From assembly GCF_035552695.1 (NCBI RefSeq), contig NZ_DASZKT010000249.1, positions 1 to 64,000 on the forward strand: 64,000 bases of DNA. The letters run 5' to 3'. The stretch is from Actinospica sp035552695 (lineage in GTDB: Bacteria; Actinomycetota; Actinomycetes; Streptomycetales; Catenulisporaceae). Below, one piece after another: positions 50,516 through 60,896 of the stretch. The notes beneath the pieces were generated by a model. It made no database searches. It was not told the origin of the DNA and saw nothing but the letters and a program-made list of their open reading frames with translations. Position 1 is the stretch's first letter; every line of letters begins with the position of its first letter. The translations under genes and the position numbers were made by a program.

Positions 50516-52144
50516 TCAGCCGTCGGAACGACGGCGATACAGGGTGAAGCTCTCCAGCTTCTGCATCGTGCCGTAGGGCTGGAGCACGTTGTAGTAGGTG
50601 ACCCGGATGCTGGTCGTTCCGCCGGGCTTGGAGCCGGGGTCCACGTCGAACGAGGCGAAGCCGTAGGGGTGCTCCTCGTCGCGGAAGGCCGACCAGACGG
50701 CGTCCTCCATCACGTAGGTCGGCGTGCGCTTGCCGGTGCTGACCGGTCCGCTGACCGCGGTGATGACCTTCGCCTGGCCGTTGGTGAAGAACTCGGTGTT
50801 GCTCTTCGAGGAGTTGCCGCCGCCGCCGAGCACCATGTGCACGGTGCCTTGGCTGGTGTCGATGTTCGCGGCCTCGGTCGATACCGGGTTCGGCGTCAGC
50901 GTCTCGGAGCCGGCGACGGTGCCCCGGAGCGCGTAGGAGCGCTCGTAGTCGTGCTCGTGGCCGCACACGACCAGGTCGACTTCGTACTCGTCGAACAACG
51001 GGCCCCAGCTCTCCCGGATACCCAGGTCCGCGCCGTTCGCGTTGCAGGAGCTGATGATCACCTGGTGCATGCAGACGACGATCCAGTCGATCTCCCTGGA
51101 CTTGCGCGCCGCCGCGAGCTGCCGGGTCAGCCAGGCCTTCTGCCGGCCGTCGCTGTAGCCGTTGACGTAGCTGTCGCCCGCGTCCTGCAGGGCCACTTCG
51201 TCGTTCGCGACGATGATCACGCGCACGCTGCCGACGGTGAAGGCGTACCAGAGCCCCTCGTAGTCCGCGGAGCCGTTGCTGGGCACCGAGAAGCGGGTGC
51301 GGAACGAGTCGTAGCCGATCGCGCCGTTGCCCAGTTCGTTCTCGTGGTTGCCGGGGGCCGGCATCCACGGCCGCTTGCGCGCCGAGCGCTCGTTGTTGGT
51401 GAAGAAGTCGTTCCAGGTGCGCACCCGGTCCACGGACAGGTTCGCGTAGCTCAGGTCGCCGTTGATGAGGTGGAACAGCGGACGCACCTGCTCGATCGCG
51501 CCGACGATGTCACCTGCGGACGGCGCGGCGAGCGTGGTGAGCTCCGCGGCGTACGAGGTGCCGCTCGCGCCCCAGCTCGAGGTCGGCACGCACTGGTCGC
51601 CGAAGCTGGTGAAGGTGAACGGGTTGCGGCCGACCGGCGCGGTCTCGAAGCTCCCGGCATCCGGCAGGACGCCGTCGGCCAGCGCGGCGTAGATGTAGGT
51701 CGTGTTCGGGTGCAGCCCGGCGAGCTTGGCGTGGTGGATGTAGCACTCGATCTTCGAGTCGCCGTCCACGTAGGTCACGGTCTCGGCGCGCACCTCGTTG
51801 CCGAAGCCGCCGTCGGGCGTGCCGAAGCGCACCCGCGGATTGGCGACGGAAGTGGCGGTGCTCCAGGACACGGTCATCTCGCGGGCCGGGTCGTCGCCGA
51901 AGGTCAGGTGCAGACCGGAGTTCGGCGGCGCTCCGAGGCGCTCGGGCTGCTTCCACAGCAGCGGGGAGGGGCTCGGGGACGCGGCGACCTTGGCGGACGA
52001 GGTGGAAGACACTGCGGCGAAGGCCTCCGAGTCGAAGAGGATCACGGGCGCGGCGGCCAGCGTGCCGGTGACGGCGGCGGCGCGCAGCGCGGAACGACGC
52101 GAGAGCGGCAGCTTGCCCTCGCCTTCGGCGTGATGGGTAGTCAT
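50516..52144 (-). CDS. Tat-exported purple-acid-phosphatase-type metallophosphoesterase
   Basis: 542 residues. Twin-arginine signal LSRRSALRAAAVTGTLAAAP. N-terminal fibronectin-like domain (about 75-165) and a metallophosphatase domain with FGDQ, NGDLSYAN, GNHENE, VCMHQV and CGHEHDYERSY, covering the metal ligands of purple acid phosphatases (motif 1 has GDQ rather than GDxG). It should hydrolyse phosphomonoesters outside the cell. A PHO-box-like repeat 43-75 bases upstream of the ATG points to induction by phosphate starvation through PhoP. The gene lies 77 bp downstream of glnD but has its own control region. Confidence 0.88.
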   Translation of the reverse strand: MTTHHAEGEGKLPLSRRSALRAAAVTGTLAAAPVILFDSEAFAAVSSTSSAKVAASPSPSPLLWKQPERLGAPPNSGLHLTFGDDPAREMTVSWSTATSVANPRVRFGTPDGGFGNEVRAETVTYVDGDSKIECYIHHAKLAGLHPNTTYIYAALADGVLPDAGSFETAPVGRNPFTFTSFGDQCVPTSSWGASGTSYAAELTTLAAPSAGDIVGAIEQVRPLFHLINGDLSYANLSVDRVRTWNDFFTNNERSARKRPWMPAPGNHENELGNGAIGYDSFRTRFSVPSNGSADYEGLWYAFTVGSVRVIIVANDEVALQDAGDSYVNGYSDGRQKAWLTRQLAAARKSREIDWIVVCMHQVIISSCNANGADLGIRESWGPLFDEYEVDLVVCGHEHDYERSYALRGTVAGSETLTPNPVSTEAANIDTSQGTVHMVLGGGGNSSKSNTEFFTNGQAKVITAVSGPVSTGKRTPTYVMEDAVWSAFRDEEHPYGFASFDVDPGSKPGGTTSIRVTYYNVLQPYGTMQKLESFTLYRRRSDG

Positions 52145-52186
52145 GCCCCGGACGTTAGTCGCGGAGGGTGTCCTGAGCCGTTACCG

Positions 52187-52219
52187 CGCGGAGAAATGCG
52201 AGGTGACTTCCGGGCGAAC
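52187..52219 (-). promoter_or_regulatory. PHO-box-like direct repeats (PhoP site candidate)
   Basis: Three adjacent 11-mers on the minus strand: GTTCGCCCGGA (52219-52209), AGTCACCTCGC (52208-52198) and a weaker ATTTCTCCGCG (52197-52187). They fit the Streptomyces direct-repeat unit G[GT]TCAYYYR[GC][GC] with the right 11-base period. They start three bases after the glnD stop. Confidence 0.6.
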
Positions 52220-52221
52220 TG

Positions 52222-54603
52222 TCAGTTGAGCGCGGCCCTCACCTCCGCCACCAGCTCCTCGGCCGCCGCGCTGCCGACGGCCGTCTCCGAGCCGACGCCG
52301 AAGGTCAGATAGAACACGTCCACAGCCTGTGGACCGAGCGTGGCGATCCGGGCCCGCTCGATGTCGGCGCCGGTTCCGGCGATCGCCGCGCCGATCCGGT
52401 GCAGCAGGCCGGGGGTGTCCTCGGCACGGACCTCGAGCACGGTCGCCGTCTCCGACGCGCTCGGCAGCAGGCGCACGGTGGCCGGCGGGGTGGCGGGGCG
52501 CTGCCTGCGCTGCCCGGCGCGCTCCTGGTCCCGGGTGGCCAGCCGTTCGGCGATCTTGAGCGTCCCGGCCCGCGCGCCGCGCAGATCCGTCCGCAGCCGT
52601 ACCAGGTCCGGCAGCTCGCCGTACTCGGCCGCGACCGTCCACCGCTGCACGGCATACGTGGCCGCACCCGCCTTGGCCGAGCTCAGCTCGGCGGCCAGCA
52701 CCCGCACGTGACGCAGCGTCAGCACGCCCGCGACCAGTGCGAGCGCGCCGACCTGGTCCGGGATCGCGACGTCGATGCGGCCGATTCCGGCACTGCCCGG
52801 CGCCACGGCCTGCACGGCGATCCCGTCCGGGGCGATCGCGGCCTGGCCGGCCAGTGTCTGATCGGCTTCCTCGTGCCCGGCGGTCTGCGTGCTCGGCTGG
52901 TCCTCCCCCGCCAGCACGGCCTGCGCGCGCAGGCCGAGTTCGCGGTACAGCGACGCGCGCCACGTGGACCACACGGCCGGCCCGGTGGCCTGGGAGTCCG
53001 CCTCCGTCAGCAGGTGCAGCAGCACGACGAAGTCCCCCGGGCCGGTGCCCGACTCCCCCGCGGCGGCCAACAGCGGCGCCAGCGTGGCCGGGTCGGTCGG
53101 GTCGCGGTGCACGGCGAGTTCGGCGAAGAGCAGGTGATGCCGCGTCAGCGCGATGAGCGTGGCGACGTCGTGGGCCGGGAAGCCGAGGCGCACGCCCAGC
53201 TTCGCGACGATGTCGGCTCCGGTCTGGCAGTGGTCGCCGGGAAGCCCCTTGCCGAGGTCGTGGCACAGCGCGGCCGCCAGCAGCAGGTCCGCCCGGTCCA
53301 CGCGACGGGTGCGCTCGGCGGCGTGCACGACCGTCTGCACGATGTGCCGGTCCACGGTGTGTACGTGCAGGGCGTTGCGCTGCGGCAGGGACCTGATGCG
53401 TTCCCATTCGGGCAGCAGCCGCACGAGGAGCCCGGTGCGATCCAGGGCCTCCCAGACCGGGATCAGGCCGGGTCCGGCGCCGAGCAGGCGTAGCAGTTCG
53501 GCGCGCGCGGGTTCCGGCCACGGTTCGGGCAGCACGGCCGGGGACGCGGCCAGCCGTTCGAGGGACGCGGGTGAGATCGGCAGTCCGGCCCGCGCGGCGG
53601 CGGACGCGATGCGCAGCGGCAGCACCGGATCGTTCGGGTCGGCGGCGAGCGCCAGGGCCGCCTCGCCCTCGGCCTTGACGACGCCGTCGGCCAGCGGCTC
53701 GCGCGGCGGAGCGCTGTTGCCGCCGCGGCGCAGCAGCCCGCTGATGCCGCTCGACCTGTTCCGCGTGGCGAGCGCCTGATCGACGCGGCGCCAGGCGACG
53801 TCGCAGGCGTAGTCGATGGTCCGTGCCGCGTCGCTGACCGCCCGCATCAGCTCGTCGGCGCTCTCGAATTCGAGCTCGGCGGCCAGTTCGTCCTGCTCCT
53901 GCAGCAGGATCCGGTCCGCGGCCCGGCCGGTGCGCGTGTGCAGCACCCAGCGGACGTCCAGCAGGAAGCCCTGCGCGGCCTCGGGGGCGCCGTGCGGCAC
54001 GTCCGCGATCCAGCTCGCCGCGATCGCCCGCAGGCTGTCCGCGTCACGCAGGCCGCCCGCGCACTCCTTGAGGTCCCCCTCCAGCAGGTAGGCCAGCTCC
54101 CCGTGCCGCTCGCGGCGCTCCTCGCGCAGCGCCTTCAGCTCCGGCAGCCGACGCGGCGCCTGCTTGCGCCAATCCGCCAGCACCAGCGAGCGCAGCGCCT
54201 CGGTGAGCTCCGCGGCCCCGGCCACGTGACGCGCCGTCAGCAGGCCGAGCACGACGGCCAGATCCTCCTGCGCCACCGACCGCGCCTCGGCGACCGTGCG
54301 CACGGAGTGGTCGAGCTTCACCTTCGCGTCCCAGATCGGGTACCAGATCGAGTCGGCGAGTTCGGCGATGGCCGCGGCGTCCCGTGAACCGTCGTGCAGC
54401 AGCACGACGTCGAGGTCGCTGCCCGGGCTCAGCTGTCGACGGCCGTAGCCGCCGACCGCCACCAGGGCGGCTCCCTCGACGTCGCCGAGAAGCCCGGCCA
54501 GCCAAGCGTCCATCTCGTCGGATCGCGCCTCGCGTCCCTGTGCGAATCGCAAAACGTGCTCCCCTTCGAGATCCCGGCTGGCCGGCCGGACTTCGTCGTT
54601 CAC
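52222..54603 (-). CDS. glnD: PII protein nucleotidylyltransferase GlnD
   Basis: 793 residues. Nucleotidyltransferase domain with AAIAELADSIWYP upstream of it and VAVGGYGRRQLSPGSDLDVVLL near 46-67 (GG/GSDxD), HD domain with LLLAAALCHDLGKGLPGDH near 435, and two C-terminal ACT domains (about 610-790). In actinomycetes GlnD adenylylates the PII protein GlnK at Tyr51 in response to nitrogen limitation, and the adjacent glnK carries that tyrosine. GTG 54603 has no strong ribosome site. It is the last gene of amtB-glnK-glnD. Confidence 0.93.
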   Translation of the reverse strand: MNDEVRPASRDLEGEHVLRFAQGREARSDEMDAWLAGLLGDVEGAALVAVGGYGRRQLSPGSDLDVVLLHDGSRDAAAIAELADSIWYPIWDAKVKLDHSVRTVAEARSVAQEDLAVVLGLLTARHVAGAAELTEALRSLVLADWRKQAPRRLPELKALREERRERHGELAYLLEGDLKECAGGLRDADSLRAIAASWIADVPHGAPEAAQGFLLDVRWVLHTRTGRAADRILLQEQDELAAELEFESADELMRAVSDAARTIDYACDVAWRRVDQALATRNRSSGISGLLRRGGNSAPPREPLADGVVKAEGEAALALAADPNDPVLPLRIASAAARAGLPISPASLERLAASPAVLPEPWPEPARAELLRLLGAGPGLIPVWEALDRTGLLVRLLPEWERIRSLPQRNALHVHTVDRHIVQTVVHAAERTRRVDRADLLLAAALCHDLGKGLPGDHCQTGADIVAKLGVRLGFPAHDVATLIALTRHHLLFAELAVHRDPTDPATLAPLLAAAGESGTGPGDFVVLLHLLTEADSQATGPAVWSTWRASLYRELGLRAQAVLAGEDQPSTQTAGHEEADQTLAGQAAIAPDGIAVQAVAPGSAGIGRIDVAIPDQVGALALVAGVLTLRHVRVLAAELSSAKAGAATYAVQRWTVAAEYGELPDLVRLRTDLRGARAGTLKIAERLATRDQERAGQRRQRPATPPATVRLLPSASETATVLEVRAEDTPGLLHRIGAAIAGTGADIERARIATLGPQAVDVFYLTFGVGSETAVGSAAAEELVAEVRAALN

Positions 54604-54640
54604 TTCGGTGGCGTTACCGAGACTCCACGAAGCAGAGGGC

Positions 54641-54979
54641 TTACAGCGCCTCGGCCCCGCGCTCCCCGGTGCGGACCCGGACGACGGTCTCGACCGGGGT
54701 GACCCAGATCTTGCCGTCGCCGATCTTGCCGGTCTGCGCCGCCTTGGCGATCACGTTGAGCAGGTCCTCGACGTCGTGGTCCTCGGCGAGCAGCTCGATC
54801 CGGACCTTAGGCACCAGGTCCACGGTGTACTCGGCACCGCGGTAGACCTCCGTGTGCCCGCGCTGCCGGCCATAGCCCGAGGCCTCGTTGACGGTCAGAC
54901 CGTGCACCCCGAAGGCCTGCAGCGCGGTCTTCACCTCGTCCAGCTTGTACGGCTTGACGACTGCGGTAATGAGCTTCAT
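54641..54979 (-). CDS. glnK: Nitrogen regulatory PII protein
   Basis: 112 residues. MKLITAVVKPYKLDEVKTAL, the T-loop with VYRGAEYTVD (Tyr51, the modification site) and IGDGKIWVTPVETVVRVRTGE of the C-loop. It senses ATP/ADP and 2-oxoglutarate, binds AmtB and signals nitrogen state. It overlaps the amtB stop by one base (TGATG), so it is coupled to the transporter gene, as in nearly all actinomycetes. Confidence 0.97.
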   Translation of the reverse strand: MKLITAVVKPYKLDEVKTALQAFGVHGLTVNEASGYGRQRGHTEVYRGAEYTVDLVPKVRIELLAEDHDVEDLLNVIAKAAQTGKIGDGKIWVTPVETVVRVRTGERGAEAL

Positions 54980-56367
54980 CAGACGGTGACCTTCTCCTCG
55001 TCGGATTCCCCCGCCGGGGTCGACCCATTGGAGGTGGCGGTCGCCGCGGCCACGCTGACCGCGGCGCGGTGCAGGGTTCCGGACAGGCCGCCCCAGTCGT
55101 AGGCGGTCTCCGCGTGCTCGGTCTGGTCCACGCCGGCGATCTCGTCCTCGGCGCTGACCCGGAGGCCGACGGTCGCGTTGACGATCTTAGCCAGGATGAA
55201 GGAGACCACGAAGGAGTAGGCGAACACGATGCCCGCGCCCTCGGACTGCGCGAGCAGCTGGTCGATGCCGCCGCCGTAGAACAGGCCCGCCTTGGCGCCG
55301 TTGGTGAAGCCGGAGACCTCGTTCGGCGCGGCGAAGAAGCCGATCAGCAGGGTGCCGAGGATACCGCCGACCAGGTGCACGCCGACCACGTCGAGCGAGT
55401 CGTCGAAGTCGAAGCGGTTCTTCAGGTTCACCGCGTAGCAGCACACGAAGCCGGGGATCAGGCCGACGAAGATCGCGCCGATCGGGGAGACCGAGGCACA
55501 GGCCGGGGTGATCGCGACCAGACCGGCGACGGCACCTGAGGCGGCGCCCACGGTGGTGAACTTGCCGTGCTGGATCTTCTCGGCGACCAGCCAGCCGATG
55601 ACCGCGGTACAGGTGGCGACCTGGGTGTTCATGAACACGACCGAGGCCTGGCCGCCGGCGGTCAGCGCCGAACCGGCGTTGAAGCCGAACCAGCCGAACC
55701 ACAGCAGTGCCGCGCCGAGCATCACGAACGGCACGTTGTGCGGACGCATCGGGTCCTTCTTGAAGCCGATCCGCTTGCCGAGCACCAACGCGCAGGCCAG
55801 TGCTCCGGCACCCGCGTTGATATGGACCGCCGTACCACCGGCGAAGTCCATCACGTGCAGCTTGGCGTTGATGAAGCCGTTCGGCGAGAAGACCCAGTGC
55901 GCGACCGGGAAGTAGATGACGGTCACCCACGCGAGCACGTAGATGCTCCAGCCGACGAACTTCGTGCGGTCCGCGATCGCGCCGGAGATCAGCGCGGGGG
56001 TGATGATGGCGAACATCAGCTGGAAGCAGGCGACCGCGAAGATCGGCACACCGGTGGTGCCGTAGATCGTCGCGTGGCTGCCGCTGGAGATGCCGGTGTT
56101 GATGCTCTGCATCCCCCACTGGGTGAGGGTGCCCCAGAAACCGTTGCCGTTCGCGTCGTTCGCGTTACCGAACGATACCGACCATCCGTACAGCACCCAG
56201 GCCACGGTGACCACGGCTATACAGATGAAGTTCATCATGAGCATGTTCAGTACGCTCTTCGCGCGGACCATGCCGCCGTAGAAGAACGCCAGGCCCGGCG
56301 TCATGAGCAGGACCAGCGCTGAGCTGGCGAGCACCCAGGCGGTGTTGCCGCTGTCCAGTGTTGGCAT
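54979..56367 (-). CDS. amtB: Ammonium transporter AmtB
   Basis: 462 residues, about 11 transmembrane segments. It shows DFAGGTAVHINAGAGALACALVLG near 178, WFGWFGFNAGSAL near 222 and the second pore histidine in DVVGVHLVGGILGTLL near 325. It conducts ammonium into the cell and is blocked by GlnK. It is the first gene of the operon, with a GlnR-type site 103-138 bases upstream. The C-terminal cytoplasmic tail ends in a Ser/Glu-rich segment. Confidence 0.96.
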   Translation of the reverse strand: MPTLDSGNTAWVLASSALVLLMTPGLAFFYGGMVRAKSVLNMLMMNFICIAVVTVAWVLYGWSVSFGNANDANGNGFWGTLTQWGMQSINTGISSGSHATIYGTTGVPIFAVACFQLMFAIITPALISGAIADRTKFVGWSIYVLAWVTVIYFPVAHWVFSPNGFINAKLHVMDFAGGTAVHINAGAGALACALVLGKRIGFKKDPMRPHNVPFVMLGAALLWFGWFGFNAGSALTAGGQASVVFMNTQVATCTAVIGWLVAEKIQHGKFTTVGAASGAVAGLVAITPACASVSPIGAIFVGLIPGFVCCYAVNLKNRFDFDDSLDVVGVHLVGGILGTLLIGFFAAPNEVSGFTNGAKAGLFYGGGIDQLLAQSEGAGIVFAYSFVVSFILAKIVNATVGLRVSAEDEIAGVDQTEHAETAYDWGGLSGTLHRAAVSVAAATATSNGSTPAGESDEEKVTV

Positions 56368-56469
56368 GGTTCACGTTTCCTTCGGTTGGCGCGAATTCGT
56401 CAAGGTCCGGAGAGTGGTGCGATGGTGCAACACGATTGCGGCGCACCGTTACCGGGCGCCGCGTGCGTT

Positions 56470-56505
56470 GTTTCCCGGCCGTGACGGAATCGGCAAGAAG
56501 GTTAC
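56470..56505 (-). promoter_or_regulatory. GlnR box upstream of amtB
   Basis: On the minus strand GTCAC, six bases, then GAAAC (56485-56470) matches the GlnR consensus gTnAC-n6-GaAAC exactly. A second half site, GTAAC (56505-56501), lies 20 bases upstream. Nitrogen-limitation activation of amtB-glnK-glnD by GlnR is well known in Streptomyces. Confidence 0.75.
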
Positions 56506-57995
56506 GTATGTGTGAACGATGGGGCCGGGGACGCGCCGTCGCCCGGCTCGCGCTCCTCGGGGAAGGCCGCGCGCACCCGGCAGGCGGCCTCGCGCAGCCG
56601 CTCCTCGGCCAGCCGTGACCGGATCCGCACGGCGAGCCCGCCGGCGGTGCGCAGCGCGGCGACCGCGGCGGCGCGGTGGCCGAGCACGGCGTGCGCCTCG
56701 GCGGAACCCGTCAGCGCCTCCACCCTGCCGCGCAGCTGCCGCGGGAAGTCCCGCTCGTAGAGCCCGGCCGAGGCGTCGAACTCCGCGGCGGCCTCGCCGG
56801 TCAGCTGCGGCAGGCGCGCGGCCAGGTCGCGCAGCGCCCGGGCGGTCTCCAGCCGGACGGCCGCCGGGGTGAACGTGGGCGGCCACGGGTGGCTGGCGTT
56901 GCTCAGCGGCGTCGAGCCCGGGCCGTACTCGGCGGCCCAGCCCTTGGCGTGCAGGGTCCGCGCACGCTCCAGGGCCAGCCGGGCCGGATCGATCCGGCCG
57001 AGCGCGCCGTAGCCGCGGGCCTCGACGAGGTCCACGAACGCGGCGGCCAGCGGGTCGAGGTCGCCGCGGGTGGCCGAGCGTCCGACGGCCAGCAGGTCCA
57101 GCGCGTCCTGCGCCCGGTTCAGACCCACCAGCTGACGGGCCGTCGCGGCCAGGATCACGGCGATCGTGTTGCGGTCCGAGCTCTCCTTCGCCGCGTGCAG
57201 CCCGAGGACGAGGTACCGCTGGGCCGCCGCCTGCAGCCCGCTGTCCAGCGCCATCTCGCCCGCGAGCAGGCAGTAGAGCGCGGCGATGCGGAAGATCCGC
57301 GGATGCGCGGGCTCCGGGCTGTGCCGGATCAGCTCGGCCACCTCGTACAGCTGGCCGGTCACGGCGGAGCGCCGGATCCCGCCGCCGATCGCCGCCTCCC
57401 AGTCGCGGAAGACCCGCAGCGTCTCCTCGAGCTGGTCGGCCAGCACCGCGGCCCGACCCGGACGGCCGCGCTGCGGCTGCACCGGGCTCTGGCCGTTCGC
57501 GGTCAGCGGATCCAGCGATTCGAGGGAGCGCAGCGGCGCCGGCACGTAGGGCAGCAGCCAGCGTTTCACCGGCTCGATCAGCGCGGTCCCCGCGGCCAGC
57601 GGCGGCGCGCCGTCGCCGACCCGGCGCGCCGGATTCGGCCCGAGCAGCAGATCGCTGCGACAGAACTCCGCCAGCAGTTCGGCGGTGCGCTCCGGGCCCC
57701 AGGGCAGGTCGGCGAGTGTCCCGGCGATCGGGCTCGACGGCTCGCGCAGGCCCAGGTCGCTGAGCGTGACCACGCAGCCGAAGCGCTCGCTGAACAGCTC
57801 GGTGAGGATGCGCGGGATCGGGTCGCGCGGCTGCTCACCGTCCAACCACCGACGCACCCGCGAGGTGTCGGTGGCCACATGTGTCGCGCCGAGATCCCGG
57901 GCCCTGCGGTTGACCATGCGGGCGACTTCGCCCTTGGACCAGCCGCTGCGCTGGAACCAAGAGGCGAACAGGGCGTTGGGTACGCGTTCAGGCAC
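56502..57995 (-). CDS. nsdA: NsdA-family developmental regulator
   Basis: 497 residues. N-terminal helix-turn-helix-like segment at about 12-60 (SWFQRSGWSKGEVARMVNRRA, then ATDTSRVRRWLDGEQPRDPIP). A helical repeat region (about 200-470) consists of paired helices in TPR style (LYCLLAGEMALDSGLQAAAQRYL). Its place directly beyond amtB is that of nsdA, a negative regulator of antibiotic production and sporulation in Streptomyces. How it acts is not visible from sequence. It points the same way as amtB, so the GlnR site lies at its 3' end. Confidence 0.85.
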   Translation of the reverse strand: MPERVPNALFASWFQRSGWSKGEVARMVNRRARDLGATHVATDTSRVRRWLDGEQPRDPIPRILTELFSERFGCVVTLSDLGLREPSSPIAGTLADLPWGPERTAELLAEFCRSDLLLGPNPARRVGDGAPPLAAGTALIEPVKRWLLPYVPAPLRSLESLDPLTANGQSPVQPQRGRPGRAAVLADQLEETLRVFRDWEAAIGGGIRRSAVTGQLYEVAELIRHSPEPAHPRIFRIAALYCLLAGEMALDSGLQAAAQRYLVLGLHAAKESSDRNTIAVILAATARQLVGLNRAQDALDLLAVGRSATRGDLDPLAAAFVDLVEARGYGALGRIDPARLALERARTLHAKGWAAEYGPGSTPLSNASHPWPPTFTPAAVRLETARALRDLAARLPQLTGEAAAEFDASAGLYERDFPRQLRGRVEALTGSAEAHAVLGHRAAAVAALRTAGGLAVRIRSRLAEERLREAACRVRAAFPEEREPGDGASPAPSFTHT

Positions 57996-58262
57996 GATGG
58001 ATCGCCGCCGTGGTTGCCAGGTCGCTCATGGTGAGGCGACGGTAACGCCTTGGAGCTGAGTCCCGCAGGCGTTTGCCGGAATGCGCCAGGATTCGCCACC
58101 CGCGACATCCCACGTTCGCCGCGCGGGATGGCTAGCGTTTACGTCGGCCGCCACGGGGAGGCGGCTGTACCCTGATCAACCTGGACCGACGCGGAAAACG
58201 GCGTACCCGGCCGTGTGTAAGCACCGGCCGAAGATGGAAGACAAGACTTTGTGGGGCGTGTG

Positions 58263-58817
58263 ATGCGTGGGCCGAGCCTCGGCTTACTGCCACGGCAGGT
58301 GCGCCGCCCGGCGCAGGGAACTTCGCGGGCGACGGCGCGTCAGTGTGCCGTGCGCTATGCCTCCTACGGCTGGCCGGTGACGACCGGTTCGACGACGCCG
58401 ACCACCGATCCCGAGCGGGCGCAGGCGCTCTGGTCGATGCTGCCGAGCGCCGCCGTGCACGCGGTCAGCGGCGAGGCCTTCGACGTCGTGGAGGCGGACG
58501 CGTCCTCGGGCCGGGCCGCCCTGCTGCGCCTGGAACGCCTCGGCGTGCCGGTGGGGCCGGTGCTCTGGGCCCCGGCGACCGACCGCATCGGCTTCCTCGT
58601 GCAGTGCGCGACCCTCGGCTCGGTGCCGACGCTGCTCGGCGAGAGCTGCCGTCTCCGCGTACTGCATCGCGGCGATCTCGTGGAGTTGCCCGGCTCGCCG
58701 TACAGCCGCGCCCGCTGGCTGCGCGAACCGGGGACCGTCGGCACGCCGCCCGAACTCCCCGCAGCCCACGTCGTCCTCGGCGGCATCGCCAGCTGCCGCC
58801 TCCCGCAGCGGCACTGA
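58263..58817 (+). CDS. Small prim-pol (bifunctional DNA primase/polymerase)-like protein
   Basis: 184 residues from ATG 58263; GTG 58251 and GTG 58260 are in frame and none has a clear ribosome site. CAVRYASYGWPVTTGS near 29-45 is the typical start of actinobacterial prim-pol N-terminal domains (AxxYAxxGWPVxPG). The usual cysteine cluster and acidic DxD pair are not evident and the length matches only the N-terminal half of the family, so catalytic activity is doubtful. Related genes occupy the same place next to nsdA in Streptomyces. The 255 bp upstream hold no gene. Confidence 0.65.
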   Translation: MRGPSLGLLPRQVRRPAQGTSRATARQCAVRYASYGWPVTTGSTTPTTDPERAQALWSMLPSAAVHAVSGEAFDVVEADASSGRAALLRLERLGVPVGPVLWAPATDRIGFLVQCATLGSVPTLLGESCRLRVLHRGDLVELPGSPYSRARWLREPGTVGTPPELPAAHVVLGGIASCRLPQRH

Positions 58818-58841
58818 GCGGCATCGAGAGGCACTGCGCAA

Positions 58842-58873
58842 AGGGCCACGGAACGAATCTCGTCCGCGGCCTT
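58842..58873. terminator. Bidirectional terminator between the prim-pol-like gene and ftsY
   Basis: Imperfect arms (AGGGCCACGGAACGA against TCGTCCGCGGCCTT) with a 3-base loop between two convergent genes. One bulge and one mismatch. Confidence 0.65.
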
Positions 58874-58889
58874 CGCTTCTGGTGATCCG

Positions 58890-60077
<1,188 letters not shown>

Positions 60078-60122
60078 GATGTCTATTCTGTCAGGTAGCG
60101 GACGGGTAGCCCCGACCGCAGG

Positions 60123-60884
60123 CTATTCGATCGCGGCCAAATCGAAAATGAAGCGCATCGCCTCGAGCCGCTTGAAACCGCGCACGGCGTCGAGGATCTT
60201 CGTGATATCCGACTGGACCATGTTCAGCTTGCCGCCGAGGAACGCGATCTTCTTGGCGACGTACGCCAGCTCGACCTGGGCCTGCGCGGCGGCGACCGGG
60301 GTGACCGTGCCCGCGGTGATGAACTCCGCCACCAGCATTCCGCCGAGCGAGCCGATCAGAATGTTGATCAGCATCTGGATCGTGCCCTCGGCCAGCTGCG
60401 CCTCGCTGCGGACCGCGCGCACGCACTCCGCCGTCGTGCGTATGCAGCCGGCCAGCGCGTCGAGCTCGTCCAGGTAGACGGCCAGCGCGGGCTCGAAGCG
60501 GTCGGCCTCGGGGCCGTCCCACTCGGGAGTCAGCGCGTCGGCGCCCGCCCGCAGCGCGACTATCTTCGCGTTGAGGTCCTGGTATCCGGCTTCCCAGATC
60601 TTCTCGACGCGCTGCAGCTCCACGCAGTCGCCGGTCATCCGCTCCAGCGCGTGGAACGGATTCGGTGCGCCCGTAAGGTCACACAGGAAGAAGACAAGCT
60701 TCTTCTCCAGCGTGCTCAGACCGGGTATCGGAATCGCCGGCATGTGCCAGTGATCTAGAAAGCCGTGCGAAAGATGCTTGCGGCCGAACGCCGCGAGCGC
60801 CTCTTCGTTCACCGGCTCAGGCGCGTGCTCGTCGTAGCAGGACGGATCCTCTGCCACGACGTCGTATCGGTGCGTCCAATGCAT
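60123..60884 (-). CDS. WXG100-like helical protein with hydrophobic C-terminal segment
   Basis: 253 residues. I recognise no close family. Residues about 85-160 form a long helical hairpin with EWDGPEADRFEPALAVYLDELDAL, that is W-x-G followed by aligned hydrophobic heptads, as in WXG100/ESX secretion targets. A hydrophobic stretch with GSLGGMLVAEF and ITAGTVTPVAAAQAQVEL follows. The N-terminal 80 residues contain HGFLDHWHMPAIPIPG. GGGGAAG (as GGGGAAGCC) precedes the ATG. It is 12 bp downstream of a small helical protein gene, a layout common for type VII substrates. No toxin domain is visible. Confidence 0.6.
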   Translation of the reverse strand: MHWTHRYDVVAEDPSCYDEHAPEPVNEEALAAFGRKHLSHGFLDHWHMPAIPIPGLSTLEKKLVFFLCDLTGAPNPFHALERMTGDCVELQRVEKIWEAGYQDLNAKIVALRAGADALTPEWDGPEADRFEPALAVYLDELDALAGCIRTTAECVRAVRSEAQLAEGTIQMLINILIGSLGGMLVAEFITAGTVTPVAAAQAQVELAYVAKKIAFLGGKLNMVQSDITKILDAVRGFKRLEAMRFIFDLAAIE

Positions 60885-60896
60885 GGCTTCCCCGTG

